Shown: positions 26,445 through 35,072, counted from the first letter of the stretch. The stretch is DNA of 64,000 nt from Sphingomonas sp. Leaf33 (GCF_001421785.1 NZ_LMLB01000001.1:540382-604381); one strand, 5' to 3'. Numbers and translations are program-made. Notes: generated by a model from the letters alone, not told the origin.

Positions 26445-27591
26445 CGCCTTCTGCGCGGACGGCGTCGATCGTCGGACAGCCGTTGACCGCCATCAGCAGG
26501 TCCGCCTCCGCCAGGATGCAGCGCAGCACGTGCGCCGCGCCCTCCGCCCCGTCGAGGGCCAGGCCATAGAGCCATGGTCGCCCGACGCCGACCGCCCGCG
26601 CGCCCATCGCCAGCGCCTTCACGACATCGCTGCCCGATCGTATGCCCGAATCGAACAGCACCGGCACGTCGCCCGCCGCCGCCACGACATCCGCCAGCAT
26701 ATCGATCGCGGCGATCCCGCCGTTGGCCTGACGCCCGCCGTGATTCGAGCAGAAGACCGCGTCGGCGCCCGCATCCACCGCGCGACGCGCATCGTCGGGG
26801 TGGCAGATGCCTTTCAGCACGATCGGCAGCGTCGTCAGCGATCGCAGCCACGGCAGGTCGGCCCATGTCAGCACCTTGCCGAACGACTGCACCCACAGCC
26901 CGATCGCCGCCGCCAGATTGTCGGCGGGGGAGCATCCCAGACGCTTCCGAAAGACCGGATCGCTGAAGTAATTCTCAAGAACCGCGCCCTTCAGCTGCGG
27001 GAAACTGCCGGTGTTCAGGTCGCGCGGGCGCCAGCCGGTGACCCAGGTGTCGAGCGTCACCACGATCGCCTCGTATCCCGCCGCCTCTGCGCGCGAGACC
27101 AGGCTGGCCGCCAGGTCAAGGTCGCGCGGGGTGTAGAGCTGGAACCACGCGGCCGTGTCTCCGGTCGCGGCATGGACCGCCTCCAGCGGGTCGTTCGACA
27201 GCGTCGATGCCATCATGGGTACGCCGGTCAGCGCCGATGCACGGGCGGCGGCGAGGTCGCCGTGGCCGTCGGGCGTCGCGATGCCGGCGACGCCGATCGG
27301 GCTCATGAAGATGGGGCTGGGCAGCCGGCGGCCGAACAGCTCGATCGACAGGTCGCGCGTCGTGCAGTCGACCAGCATTCGCGGGACCATGCCGTAGCAA
27401 TGGAAGGCGCGGGCGTTCTCGTCCTGCGTGAATTCATCGCCGCAGCCGCCCATCACATAGTCCCTGACATGGGGCGGCATCGCGTCTCTCGCGCGGGCCT
27501 CCAGCGTCGCGAAGTCGACCGGCAGCTTCGGCACGATCCCTTGCGTGCCTGCCATGTAGATCGCGTTCTGGAAATCGCCGTAGTGGCCCAT
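26431..27591 (-). CDS. FMN-dependent alpha-hydroxy-acid oxidizing protein
   Basis: Flavoenzyme of 386 residues of the lactate oxidase / lactate 2-monooxygenase / glycolate oxidase family. FMN-binding TIM-barrel features are 'SPIFMSPIGVAG', 'AAWFQLYTPRD', 'AIVVTLDTWVTGWRPRDL', 'PIVLKGICHPDDA' (FMN lysine), 'CSNHGGRQANGGIA' (catalytic histidine and substrate arginine) and 'PVLFDSGIRSGSDVVKALAMGARAVGVGRPWLYG'. The long insert and 'DYVMGGCGDEFTQDENARAF' start resemble lactate 2-monooxygenase most, but the substrate is not certain. It stands alone on the minus strand, followed upstream by the Gre-factor gene. Confidence 0.88.
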   Translation of the reverse strand: MGHYGDFQNAIYMAGTQGIVPKLPVDFATLEARARDAMPPHVRDYVMGGCGDEFTQDENARAFHCYGMVPRMLVDCTTRDLSIELFGRRLPSPIFMSPIGVAGIATPDGHGDLAAARASALTGVPMMASTLSNDPLEAVHAATGDTAAWFQLYTPRDLDLAASLVSRAEAAGYEAIVVTLDTWVTGWRPRDLNTGSFPQLKGAVLENYFSDPVFRKRLGCSPADNLAAAIGLWVQSFGKVLTWADLPWLRSLTTLPIVLKGICHPDDARRAVDAGADAVFCSNHGGRQANGGIAAIDMLADVVAAAGDVPVLFDSGIRSGSDVVKALAMGARAVGVGRPWLYGLALDGAEGAAHVLRCILAEADLLMAVNGCPTIDAVRAEGVRRL

Positions 27592-27627
27592 GATCCTCTC
27601 CGATGGGCCGGTTCGTTCGCCCGCCCG

Positions 27628-28101
27628 TCAGTCTGCGTCGGGGGCGGGGCCGGTTTCAAGCACTTCGATCGCGTCGGGCCGCCCGGCGAAGTCGGCGGTT
27701 TCACCCGGCGCGAGCCCGATCAGCGCGCGCGCGAGCGGCGCGGAAAAGGCGATGCGGTTTTGCGCAGCATCGGCTTCGTCCCCGCCGGTGATGTCGATCG
27801 TGCGATGCTTGCCCTCCAGCGTGAAAGCCACGCGCGATCCGATCGCGACTTCGGCGTCATCGGGCATCGCCACGACCTCGGCGGTCGTCAGTCGCGTCCC
27901 CCAGTATCGATGGTCGCGCTTAAGGGCCTTCGCCGCGTCCTCGTTGGTCGCACCTGCGATCTGCGTATCGAGGTCGGCGAGGCGCGCTTCGATTAGACGG
28001 CGTCCGCGCGGGGTGACGAGGTTGGGGCCGGGGGCGATGGGGATTTCGAACTTGGGTTCGAGATGCTCGTCGTCATTTTCACGCCGGAAGGCGACACTCA
28101 T
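27628..28101 (-). CDS. GreA/GreB family elongation factor-like protein
   Basis: Protein of 157 residues of the GreA/GreB family. It has the N-terminal coiled-coil ('LVTPRGRRLIEARLADLDTQIAGATNEDAAKALKRDHRYWGTRL') and a C-terminal FKBP-like domain ('VAIGSRVAFTLEGKHRTIDITGGDEADAAQNRIAFSAPLARALIGLAPGETADF'). The coiled coil looks shorter than in canonical GreA (which has the acidic tip 'DLSENAEY'), and I do not see that tip here, so it may be an Rnk/TRCF-like variant that binds RNA polymerase without cleavage stimulation. The Asp/Glu-rich ending differs from GreA. Function is inferred from the fold. Confidence 0.78.
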   Translation of the reverse strand: MSVAFRRENDDEHLEPKFEIPIAPGPNLVTPRGRRLIEARLADLDTQIAGATNEDAAKALKRDHRYWGTRLTTAEVVAMPDDAEVAIGSRVAFTLEGKHRTIDITGGDEADAAQNRIAFSAPLARALIGLAPGETADFAGRPDAIEVLETGPAPDAD

Positions 28102-28164
28102 TCTGCATGTCCCAGATTGGCGGGCTCGCGTGCCGTCGCCGTGGTCGCGAGCCCGCTGAAGCGA

Positions 28165-28650
28165 TCAGGCCGCGGTCGTCTCGACCTTTGCGTGACTACC
28201 CGCTTCGCCCGCCTTGATCGACCCGCCGAACAGCATCTTCACGCGTCCGCTGAGCGACAGGTCGGTTTCCCACAGCTCGGCGCTGTCGATGTCGAGGCGT
28301 ACGAGCGCCAGATTTGGGTCGTCCTTGCCGCCTTCGAACCAGGCCTCGACCTGGTTGTTCCACAATTTGTCGACCATCGCGGGATCGGTGTCCTGCGTGA
28401 TCGTGCCCGACAGGCAGGCAAAGAAGTCATGCCCCTTCGACACGAACTGCGCCATCGCCTTGCCGCCCTGGGCGACGCGATTGGACTTGCCGACGAAGAA
28501 CCAGAGCGTGTCGACCTGATCCTCGTCGAGCTGCGCGGTCAGCGGTTCACTGTGTTCGTGGCTGTCGGTCAACCCGACCATCAGGAAGGGGCTGTCGGCC
28601 ATCTTCTTCCACATGTCGCGCTTGATCTGATCGTCGCTCTTCTCGGCCAT
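28165..28650 (-). CDS. Pyridoxamine 5'-phosphate oxidase-fold (general stress protein 26-like) protein
   Basis: Cytoplasmic protein of 161 residues with the split-barrel flavin-binding fold of the pyridoxamine 5'-phosphate oxidase superfamily, GSP26/YdaG type. Visible: 'MWKKMADSPFLMVGLTDSHEHSEPLTAQLDEDQVDTLWFFVGKSNRVAQ', then 'DFFACLSGTITQDTDPAMVDKLWNNQVEAWFEGGKDDPNLALVRLDIDSAELWETD', the usual 'LWNPxxxAWFxxGxxDPxxxLlrv' pattern. A strong AAGGAG ribosome site precedes the ATG. These proteins bind FMN or FAD and are often stress-induced; the substrate here is unknown. It is 63 bp upstream of the Gre-factor gene on the same strand, possibly one operon. Confidence 0.88.
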   Translation of the reverse strand: MAEKSDDQIKRDMWKKMADSPFLMVGLTDSHEHSEPLTAQLDEDQVDTLWFFVGKSNRVAQGGKAMAQFVSKGHDFFACLSGTITQDTDPAMVDKLWNNQVEAWFEGGKDDPNLALVRLDIDSAELWETDLSLSGRVKMLFGGSIKAGEAGSHAKVETTAA

Positions 28651-28775
28651 CGTCTGCTCCTTGGGTGGCGGGATTAGAGAGCGAAACGAGGGGGGCGGGG
28701 GTTGGTTGCGAAGAGCGCGCGGCGTGTCATGATGAGTGCGGCGGCAATGGAGCCGTCGATCAGCAAGGAGATGCG

Positions 28776-28871
28776 ATGATCACGTTTGCAGACCGTTGCC
28801 TTTTCCTGGGCGTGCTGTTTGCCTTCGGCACCTTGATCATCAAGGTGATCGAGGCGCGGCGTCCCAAGTGA
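28776..28871 (+). CDS. Small single-pass membrane protein, 31 residues (putative)
   Basis: A 31-residue open frame with a strong AAGGAG ribosome site 5 nt before its ATG. The sequence is one hydrophobic helix (about residues 8-25, 'FLGVLFAFGTLIIKVI') followed by a basic end 'EARRPK', the pattern of a small inner-membrane protein with cytoplasmic C-terminus. An upstream in-frame extension to 28665 lacks a ribosome site and reads as non-coding. It lies between the divergently placed PNPOx-fold gene and the thiolase gene, with its own upstream region (28651-28775). A GGGGCTC / GAGCCCC inverted repeat (28881-28887, 28917-28923) follows. No homologue family can be named. Confidence 0.55.
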   Translation: MITFADRCLFLGVLFAFGTLIIKVIEARRPK

Positions 28872-29009
28872 GGTGAAGGCGGGGCTCGACCTGGCAATCG
28901 GGCCCCAAAATGTTTTGAGCCCCGACCGCTGGCACGATCGAGGCTCATCAACAAGGACGATGTCCGTTTGCGGTATCTTAGATACCCCGTCCGGCCAAGA
29001 ATTTCAACC

Positions 29010-30185
29010 TCACAGAACCTCGAATAGCCCGGCCGCGCCCATGCCGCCGCCGACGCACATCGTCACGACGACGTACTTCGCACCACGACGCTTGCCCTCG
29101 ATCAGCGCGTGGCCGGTGCAGCGCGCGCCGGTCATGCCGTAGGGGTGGCCGATCGAGATCGAGCCGCCGTTGACGTTCAGCAATTCATTCGGGATGCCGA
29201 GCTTGTCGGCGCAGTACAGCACCTGCACCGCGAACGCCTCGTTCAGTTCCCAGAGACCGATGTCGTCCATCTTCAGGTTGAAGCGCTCGAGCAGCTTGGG
29301 GATCGCATAGACCGGGCCGATGCCCATCTCGTCGGGCTTGGTGCCCGCCACCGTCATGCCGACATAGCGGCCGAGCGGGGTGAGGCCGCGCCTGGCGGCA
29401 AGCGATTCCTCCATCAGCACGCTGGCCGAGGCGCCGTCCGACAGCTGCGACGCGTTGCCCGCCGTCACCGAGCCGTCCGGCAGCACCGGATTGAGCGACT
29501 TCAGCCCCTCCAGCGTCGTGTCGGCGCGGTTGCCCTCGTCCTTCGACAGCGTGACTTCCTTGGTCGAGACTTCCTTCGTCTCCTTGTTGACCACGTTCAT
29601 CGTCGCGGTGACGGGCACGATCTCGTCATCGAACTTGCCGGCGGCCTGCGCGGCGACGGTGCGCTGCTGCGACTGGAGGCCGTATTCGTCGCAGCGATCG
29701 CGGCTGATGCCGTAGCGCTTGCCGACGATCTCGGCGGTCTGGAGCATCGGCATGTAGATGTCGGGCACCATCGCCAACAGTTCGGGGTCCGGATTGACGC
29801 GCATCTGTGGGGTCTGGACGAGGCTGATGCTCTCCACGCCGCCGCCGATCGCGATGTCCATGTTGTCGACGATGATTTCCTTGGCCGCGGTCGCGATCGC
29901 CATCAGGCCGGAGGCGCACTGGCGGTCGAGCGACATGCCCGCGACCGTGTTGGGGAGGCCCGCGCGCAGCAACGCGTTGCGCGCGATGTTGCCGGCCTGG
30001 CTGCCCTGCTGAAGCGCCGAGCCGAACACGACATCGTCGACTTCCGCGCCGTCGATCTTCGCCCGCTCGACCGCAGCCTTGATCGCGTGGGAGGCCAGCG
30101 TCGGCGACGGCAGGTTGTTGAACGCACCGCGATAGGCGCGGCCGATCGGCGTGCGGGCGGTGGAGACGATGACGGCGGAACGCAT
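29010..30185 (-). CDS. Acetyl-CoA C-acyltransferase (thiolase)
   Basis: Thiolase of 391 residues that cleaves 3-ketoacyl-CoA in beta-oxidation or condenses acetyl-CoA. Catalytic residues are C90 ('LDRQCASG'), H347 ('[10 protein letters not shown]') and C377 ('[12 protein letters not shown]'). The '[11 protein letters not shown]' and '[11 protein letters not shown]' blocks are typical of FadA-like enzymes. The gene is followed upstream by a MaoC-like dehydratase gene 14 bp away on the same strand; together they suggest a fatty-acid or hydroxyacyl-CoA operon. It is a paralogue of the thiolase at 60194 (same motifs, similar length). Chain-length specificity cannot be read. A GGTATCT/AGATACC palindrome (28972-28986) sits after its stop. 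Confidence 0.93.
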   Translation of the reverse strand: MRSAVIVSTARTPIGRAYRGAFNNLPSPTLASHAIKAAVERAKIDGAEVDDVVFGSALQQGSQAGNIARNALLRAGLPNTVAGMSLDRQCASGLMAIATAAKEIIVDNMDIAIGGGVESISLVQTPQMRVNPDPELLAMVPDIYMPMLQTAEIVGKRYGISRDRCDEYGLQSQQRTVAAQAAGKFDDEIVPVTATMNVVNKETKEVSTKEVTLSKDEGNRADTTLEGLKSLNPVLPDGSVTAGNASQLSDGASASVLMEESLAARRGLTPLGRYVGMTVAGTKPDEMGIGPVYAIPKLLERFNLKMDDIGLWELNEAFAVQVLYCADKLGIPNELLNVNGGSISIGHPYGMTGARCTGHALIEGKRRGAKYVVVTMCVGGGMGAAGLFEVL

Positions 30186-30199
30186 GGGGCTTTATCCTC

Positions 30200-30655
30200 T
30201 CAAACGAAAATCTGGCTGATCCATTCGGCGATGAGCGCGGGCTTGTCCTGCCCCTCGATCTCGACCGTGAATTCGGTTGTCTGCTGCCACTGGCCGGGCC
30301 GCTTCTCGGCCAGTTCCAGCAACTTGAAATGCCCGCGGACGCGTGCGCCCGAGCGGACGGGTGTCAGGAAGCGGACCTTGTTGCCGCCGTAGTTGACGCC
30401 CATCCGGACGCCCTCGATCTCCGGCTGGTCGGTCTTCGACGCCAGCAGCGGCATCAGCGACAGCGTCAGGAAACCGTGGGCGATGGTGCCGCCGAACGGC
30501 GTCTGCGCGGCGCGAACCGGATCGATGTGGATGAACTGATGATCGCCGGTCGCGTCGGCAAACTTATCGATCATTGCCTGTGTGACGTCGATCCACTGGG
30601 ACACATTGGTCGACCCGACCTGGCCGGCGCGCTCGGCTATGCTGATAGTCGGCAT
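30200..30655 (-). CDS. MaoC family dehydratase
   Basis: Hot-dog-fold protein of 151 residues, enoyl-CoA hydratase 2-like. Motif 'DKFADATGDHQFIHIDPVRAAQTPFGGTIAHGFLTLSL' is the hydratase-2 signature with the catalytic Asp and His (D-x-x-P-x-H in family form; here D-H-Q-F-I-H). It likely hydrates or dehydrates (R)-3-hydroxyacyl-CoA. ATG 30655 is preferred because GGAGAGG lies upstream; a longer open frame to 31129 runs backwards through the DUF2167 gene and is not coding. It lies 14 bp upstream of the thiolase and is probably transcribed with it. Confidence 0.9.
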   Translation of the reverse strand: MPTISIAERAGQVGSTNVSQWIDVTQAMIDKFADATGDHQFIHIDPVRAAQTPFGGTIAHGFLTLSLMPLLASKTDQPEIEGVRMGVNYGGNKVRFLTPVRSGARVRGHFKLLELAEKRPGQWQQTTEFTVEIEGQDKPALIAEWISQIFV

Positions 30656-30953
30656 GGCATTCCTCTCCCCGGCGCGCAGTCTCGCCATATCCTTAGCCGG
30701 GGAGGGGGTGCGGCCGCAAGACGGGCAAGACCGAAAATTCGAAGAGACGGCAGCTGTCCGAGACAATGGTCCCTGTAACCAGGCGAACCCGATATTCAAA
30801 AGTCGTGGATCGCGACCGATCGCGTCATGGCGGGCAGAGCGCGATATCGCAACCAGATCGGTCGTAACGCGCCCCACCGGCTTGACGACCCCCGGCTTTT
30901 GCGAAAGCCTGGGTCGTCGACGCCGGGGGGGCTCGACCAAAGGGGAAAATATC

Positions 30954-31865
30954 GTGAGAGGTCTTCTGGTCGCGAGCGGATTGGCGCTTGCCCTGTCTGC
31001 ATCGGTGCCCGTTGTCGCGGCGCCGTCCAGGGCGCCCGAAACCACGCAGGCATCGTTCGAGGCATCGCTGCATCCACAGAGCGGCGATATTTCGGTGTCA
31101 GACGCGCGGGCGGTGCTGCACCTGGGCAAGGACTATTATTTCCTGCCGGCCGATGATGCGAAGCGCGTGCTGACGCAGGTCTGGGGCAATCCGCCCGACA
31201 GCGTGAGCGACGTGCTGGGGCTGATCCTGCCGGCAGGCAAGACCGCGTTCGATAACGTCTGGGGCGCGGTCGTCACGTTCGAGGATACCGGCCACGTCTC
31301 CGATGCGGACGCCGGCAGCCAGGATTACGCCGCAGTCCTGAAGAACGCGCAGGACGGTGCCGAGGCGAGCAACGCTGCCCGGCGCGAGGCCGGCTATCCC
31401 GCGGTCCATCTGGTCGGCTGGGCGCAGCCGCCATCCTACGACGGCACGCACCATGCGCTGATCTGGGCGCGCAACCTGGCGTTCGACGGCGGCAAGGTGA
31501 ATTCGCTGAACTACGACGTGCGTACGCTCGGCCGAACCGGGGCGCTCAGCCTCAACATGGTGTCCGACATGAACAGCCTGCCTAAGGTGCGGACGGCGGC
31601 GAAGACGCTGAGCGAGCGCGTGGCCTTCGTTCCCGGTGCCACCTATGCCGACTACGACGCATCGATCGACAAGACGGCCGAATATGGCTTGGCCGGGCTG
31701 GTCGCCGCCGGCGTCGGCGCAGCGGCGGTGAAGAAGCTCGGGCTGCTCGCGATCATCCTGGCGTTCGGCAAGAAATTCTTCGTGCTCGTCATCGCTGCCG
31801 TCGCTGCCGGTGGGCGCTATCTGTTCGGGCGGATCGGCAAGCCGAAGGATCCCGACCTGATCTGA
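30954..31865 (+). CDS. DUF2167 domain membrane protein
   Basis: Protein of 303 residues of the DUF2167 family, which has no known role. It has a signal peptide ('LLVASGLALALSASVPVVAA'), a large soluble domain ('DARAVLHLGKDYYFLPADDAKRVLTQVWGNPPDSVSDVLGLILP' and 'LVGWAQPPSYDGTHHALIWARNLAF'), and one or two C-terminal hydrophobic segments ('YGLAGLVAAGVGAAAVKKLGLLAIILAF', 'FFVLVIAAVAAGG'), so the bulk sits in the periplasm and is anchored by the C-terminus. The GTG at 30954 follows AGGGG at about 12 nt. A CCCCCGGC / GCCGGGGG inverted repeat (30889-30896, 30922-30929) lies in its 5' untranslated region. Its stop is 6 bp from a mobile-like element. Confidence 0.87.
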   Translation: MRGLLVASGLALALSASVPVVAAPSRAPETTQASFEASLHPQSGDISVSDARAVLHLGKDYYFLPADDAKRVLTQVWGNPPDSVSDVLGLILPAGKTAFDNVWGAVVTFEDTGHVSDADAGSQDYAAVLKNAQDGAEASNAARREAGYPAVHLVGWAQPPSYDGTHHALIWARNLAFDGGKVNSLNYDVRTLGRTGALSLNMVSDMNSLPKVRTAAKTLSERVAFVPGATYADYDASIDKTAEYGLAGLVAAGVGAAAVKKLGLLAIILAFGKKFFVLVIAAVAAGGRYLFGRIGKPKDPDLI

Positions 31866-31871
31866 CGGGTG

Positions 31872-32149
31872 AGGGTCTGTACTCGATCAAGACGGGTCGC
31901 GACGGAGCCGGTTTTGGTTCGGGGCAAGAAGTAAGGCGTGGAGCGATGCTGATGCATCGTGCCCCCAGGGCTTTCTTGGCTCGCGACGCCGCCCTGGGCC
32001 AAAATCGGCCCGCGGCGACAGGGGTCCGCAGGAAGGCGCTGGTCGTCGTCACTTGCTTGCAGGTAGCGCTGCTACCTGCTGCGCTGCACTTCTCGCCAGC
32101 GTCTTCCTGCGGGCGATCACGATCCCCGTCCTGATCGAGTACAGACCCT
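31872..32149. mobile_element. MITE-like element with 25-bp terminal inverted repeats
   Basis: The left end AGGGTCTGTACTCGATCA plus AGACGGG (31872-31896) and the inverse complement of the right end (32125-32149) match at 24 of 25 bases. The interior is strongly palindromic: nested pairs GAGCCGGTTTTGG / CCAAAATCGGCCC, CCCAGGG / CCCTGGG (about 31966-31998) and CCGCAGGAAG / CTTCCTGCGG (about 32028-32110), and a 9-bp hairpin GCAGGTAGC gct GCTACCTGC. No transposase gene is present. It fills the whole gap between DUF2167 and mscS-type genes. The end bases suggest IS5-like ancestry but this is unproven; flanking TGA and TAA fit a 3-bp TNA target type only loosely. Confidence 0.75.
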
Positions 32150-33392
32150 AATCCTGATCGACCGCCGATGCCGTCCCCTCCGCCGTGCCGTGCGTATCCT
32201 GCGCACGGATAGGGTCGGAAATGGTGCTGAGCTGGGCCGGGCGGTCGTTCGCCAGCTTGCGCGGGTAGGGGTAGATCAGGCCGCCGTCGGGCGAGGCGGT
32301 GAAGTCGGTCTGGGTCGGATAGGCGAGCTCGATCCCTTCGTCGTTCAGGCGGCGGATGACGGCCAGGCCGACGACGTGGCGCGCATCGAACGCGTCCTGG
32401 AAATTGGGCCCCGGCGAATCGAATTCGACGCCGAAGTCGTAGGACGACGCGCCGAAATTGGTGAAGCCGGCGCGGACGAACTTCATGCCGTGGTCCTCGA
32501 CCACGTCTTTCATCATGCCCGGCAGCGATTCCATCACGTCGATCGCGGTCCACTGGACCAGGCCCAGCGTGAACTGGATGCGGCGATAGTCCCGGCGGGT
32601 GTTGTTGAGGATTTCGTTGTCGAGCAGCTTCTTGTTGCTGATGACTTTCAACTCGCCGGTGGCACTCCGCACGCGGGTCGATTTCAGCCCGATCGCTTCG
32701 ACGGTGCCCGACGATCCCGAATAGGTGATCGCGTCGCCCACGCGGAACGGCTTGTCGAAGATGATGGCAAGGGCGGCGAACAGGTCGGCGAAGATGCCCT
32801 GCGCGGCCAGACCGATCGCGATGCCGCCGACGCCCAGCCCGGCGACCAGGCCGGTGACGTTGACGCCCAGATTGTCGAGCACGACGATCAGCGCGATCGA
32901 GAACAGCGCGAAGGTGACGAGCAGGCGGATCAGGCCGAACGCGCTGCCGAGCGTCGCGTGATCCTGGCCGGTCATACGGTGTTCGATCCCGCCCAGGATC
33001 AGTTCGCGCGCCCAGATCGCGGCCTGGATGACCGCGGCGATGGTGAACAGGAAGGTGATGGTGGTGGTGACCGCGGGCGGCGTCTGGGCATAGCCTTCGA
33101 CCAGCTTGGCGGCGACCGTGACGATGAAGAAATTGCCGGTCTTCGACACGGTCCGTCCGAAGACGACGCCCCAGCCGCCGACCCAGTTCGGCCGGTCGCA
33201 CAGCTTGCGCCCCATCCGCCGCGCCAGCATCAGCAGCAGCGCGATCGCCACGCCGATGCCGACCGCGATGGCGATCTGCAGCCAGTTGTTGGTCAGCCAG
33301 GCGGTGCCGTCGGTCCACAGGGTCCGGACGTGCGCCTGCGCGACATCCTTGTTGATCGCCGCCTTTTCGACGGCCTTGGTCGTATTGCTCAT
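32148..33392 (-). CDS. Mechanosensitive ion channel family protein (MscS type)
   Basis: Inner-membrane channel of 414 residues that opens under membrane tension in osmotic shock. Three to five hydrophobic helices precede the MscS pore domain: 'LGSAFGLIRLLVTFALFSIALIVVLDNLGVNVTGLVAGLGVGGIAIGLAAQGIFADLFAALAIIFDKPFRVGD' contains the Gly/Ala-rich TM3 and the conserved 'FDKPFRVGD' beta-domain entry. The C-terminal beta and alpha-beta domains follow ('YSGSSGTVEAIGLKSTRVRSATGELKVISNKKLLDNEILN'). The C-terminal tail is low-complexity and ends 'SAVDQD'. The stop codon TAG overlaps the end of the mobile element, so the element boundary provides its last base. It is 4 bp from the topoisomerase gene. Confidence 0.9.
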   Translation of the reverse strand: MSNTTKAVEKAAINKDVAQAHVRTLWTDGTAWLTNNWLQIAIAVGIGVAIALLLMLARRMGRKLCDRPNWVGGWGVVFGRTVSKTGNFFIVTVAAKLVEGYAQTPPAVTTTITFLFTIAAVIQAAIWARELILGGIEHRMTGQDHATLGSAFGLIRLLVTFALFSIALIVVLDNLGVNVTGLVAGLGVGGIAIGLAAQGIFADLFAALAIIFDKPFRVGDAITYSGSSGTVEAIGLKSTRVRSATGELKVISNKKLLDNEILNNTRRDYRRIQFTLGLVQWTAIDVMESLPGMMKDVVEDHGMKFVRAGFTNFGASSYDFGVEFDSPGPNFQDAFDARHVVGLAVIRRLNDEGIELAYPTQTDFTASPDGGLIYPYPRKLANDRPAQLSTISDPIRAQDTHGTAEGTASAVDQD

Positions 33393-33396
33393 AAAC

Positions 33397-34407
33397 TCAC
33401 GCGGCGAGCTTCAGCTCGCGCTTCTCCTTGGTGTCGCTGTCGAGCAGCGCGATCAGGCCGCGTTCGACCCGGCTGAGATGCTGGGTCGCGCGGGGCAGGC
33501 TCCGCGCGCGCAGTGCCGCCTGGTCGCCCGACTTGGCAAGGTCGACCAGCATCGGATGGACATAGGATTTGCGGGCGATGGCGGGCGTGTTGCCCAGCGC
33601 GTCGGTCACCGGCTCCAGCATCGTCTTGATGCCGATGTCCTTGTCCGCGCCGACCAGCGCCTCGAACGCGAGCACGCTGGCACCCCAGGTGCGGAAATGC
33701 TTGGCGGTGAATTCGCCCGCCATCGCCTCGCGGATATATTCGTTCACGTCGCTCGACGATACGGGATGCGCCTCACCCTCCTCGTCCAGCCACTGGAACA
33801 GGTGCTGGCCGGGCAGGTCGTGGCACGTCTTCACGAACCGGCTGAGCGAACGGTCGGTGACGGTCATCACCTTTTCCTTGCCCGACTTGGCGCGGAATTT
33901 CAGCTTCAGCTTCGCCCCCTCGACCTTGGCGTGGCGGCAGCGCAGCGTGGTCGCGCCGAAGCTCTTGTTCGTACGCGCATAGCCTTCGTTGCCGACGCGG
34001 ATGTGGCCCAGGTCGAGCAAACGGACGACCGCGGCGACCGCGCGTTCGCGGCTCAGCTTGCGCAGTTTCAGGTCGGCCTCGACCCGCGCGCGCAGCTTGG
34101 GCAGTTTCTCGCCGAAGCGCGCGCAGCCCTCGTACTTCGCCAGTTCCTGCTTGGCGCGGAAGTCGGTGTGATAGCGGTACTGCTTGCGGCCCTTCTCGTC
34201 CCAGCCGATCGCCTGGATATGGCCGTTGGGCTTCGGGCAGAACCAGGCGTCGCGATACGCGGGGGGCAGGCCGATCGCGTTCAGCCGGTCGATCTCATCG
34301 CGGTCGGTGATGCGTTTGCCGTGCGTGTCGAAATAACCCCACGCGCGGCCGATCTTCTTCCGGGTGATCCCGGCCATGCTGTCATCGCAATAGACGATCC
34401 GACCCAT
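33397..34407 (-). CDS. DNA topoisomerase IB
   Basis: Type IB topoisomerase of 336 residues (bacterial/poxvirus-like), which relaxes supercoils through a 3'-phosphotyrosine. Domains are an N-terminal beta domain and the catalytic domain, with 'GKLPKLRARVEADLKLRKLSRERAVAAVVRLLDLGHIRVGNEGYARTNKSFGATTL' and 'AKHFRTWGASVLAFEAL' carrying the catalytic Arg/His and Lys residues. The nucleophile is Y282 in 'ARKSYVHPML'. ATG 34407 was chosen: AAGGGA lies 8 nt upstream; the longer open frame to 34539 reads over the DJ-1 gene start. Length and residues indicate an active enzyme. It sits 4 bp upstream of the mscS-type gene. Confidence 0.9.
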   Translation of the reverse strand: MGRIVYCDDSMAGITRKKIGRAWGYFDTHGKRITDRDEIDRLNAIGLPPAYRDAWFCPKPNGHIQAIGWDEKGRKQYRYHTDFRAKQELAKYEGCARFGEKLPKLRARVEADLKLRKLSRERAVAAVVRLLDLGHIRVGNEGYARTNKSFGATTLRCRHAKVEGAKLKLKFRAKSGKEKVMTVTDRSLSRFVKTCHDLPGQHLFQWLDEEGEAHPVSSSDVNEYIREAMAGEFTAKHFRTWGASVLAFEALVGADKDIGIKTMLEPVTDALGNTPAIARKSYVHPMLVDLAKSGDQAALRARSLPRATQHLSRVERGLIALLDSDTKEKRELKLAA

Positions 34408-34523
34408 GGCGTTCGTTCCCTTTTCGTAACGGCCCAACCAATGCTCGGCCTGTCGATTCCGTTCCGGACACATCGGCCGCGCGGGGGGTTCAAGACCCTG
34501 ATCCCCATCAGGAGTTTCCGGAT

Positions 34524-35072
34524 ATGCCCGACCTTTCACAGACCAAAGTGCTGATCCTGGCGACCGACGGTTTCGAGAACAGCGAACTGTTCAAGCCGCG
34601 CCAGGCATTGCTCGACGCCGGTGCCACCGTAACGCTCGCCAGCCTGAAGACCGACCCGATCCAGGGTGTCATCAACGACGGCGACAAGGGTGACGAGATC
34701 ACGCCCGACCTGACCGTCGATGACGTGAACAGCGACGATTACGACGCGCTGCTGCTGCCCGGCGGCGTCGCCAACCCCGACACGCTGCGGATGAACGACC
34801 GCACGGTGGAAATCGTCGGCGAGTTCATGGACGACCACAAGATCGTCGCATCGATCTGCCACGGCCCGTGGCTGCTGGCTGAAGCCGATGTGATCGAGGG
34901 CAAGACGATGACGTCCTGGCCGTCGATCCGCACCGACCTGGCCAACGCCGGCGCGGATGTGGTGGACGAGGAGGTCGTGATCGACGGCAACCTGATCACC
35001 AGCCGCAATCCGGACGACATCCCCGCGTTCAACGACGCGCTGCTGAAGGCGCTGGGCAAGGTCGAGGCGTAA
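34524..35072 (+). CDS. DJ-1/PfpI family protein
   Basis: Class I glutamine amidotransferase-like protein of 182 residues, DJ-1/PfpI type (YhbO/Hsp31-like). The nucleophile cysteine is C112 in 'VASICHGPWLLAEADVIEG', with the following histidine H113, and an upstream acidic residue in 'GFENSEL'. Members act as protein deglycases, glyoxalases or proteases; which one cannot be said. No signal peptide. It is divergent from the topoisomerase gene (116 bp between starts) and convergent with the acyltransferase. The region after the stop (35073-35143) holds two hairpins (GGCCGCG/CGCGGCC and CCCTCC/GGAGGG), probable transcript ends for both genes. Confidence 0.92.
   Translation: MPDLSQTKVLILATDGFENSELFKPRQALLDAGATVTLASLKTDPIQGVINDGDKGDEITPDLTVDDVNSDDYDALLLPGGVANPDTLRMNDRTVEIVGEFMDDHKIVASICHGPWLLAEADVIEGKTMTSWPSIRTDLANAGADVVDEEVVIDGNLITSRNPDDIPAFNDALLKALGKVEA

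Noticed and set aside
31946-32134. 62-codon frame inside the MITE-like element
   Set aside because: No ribosome site, no conserved motif, and it is interrupted by the element's own inverted repeats; probably relic or chance.
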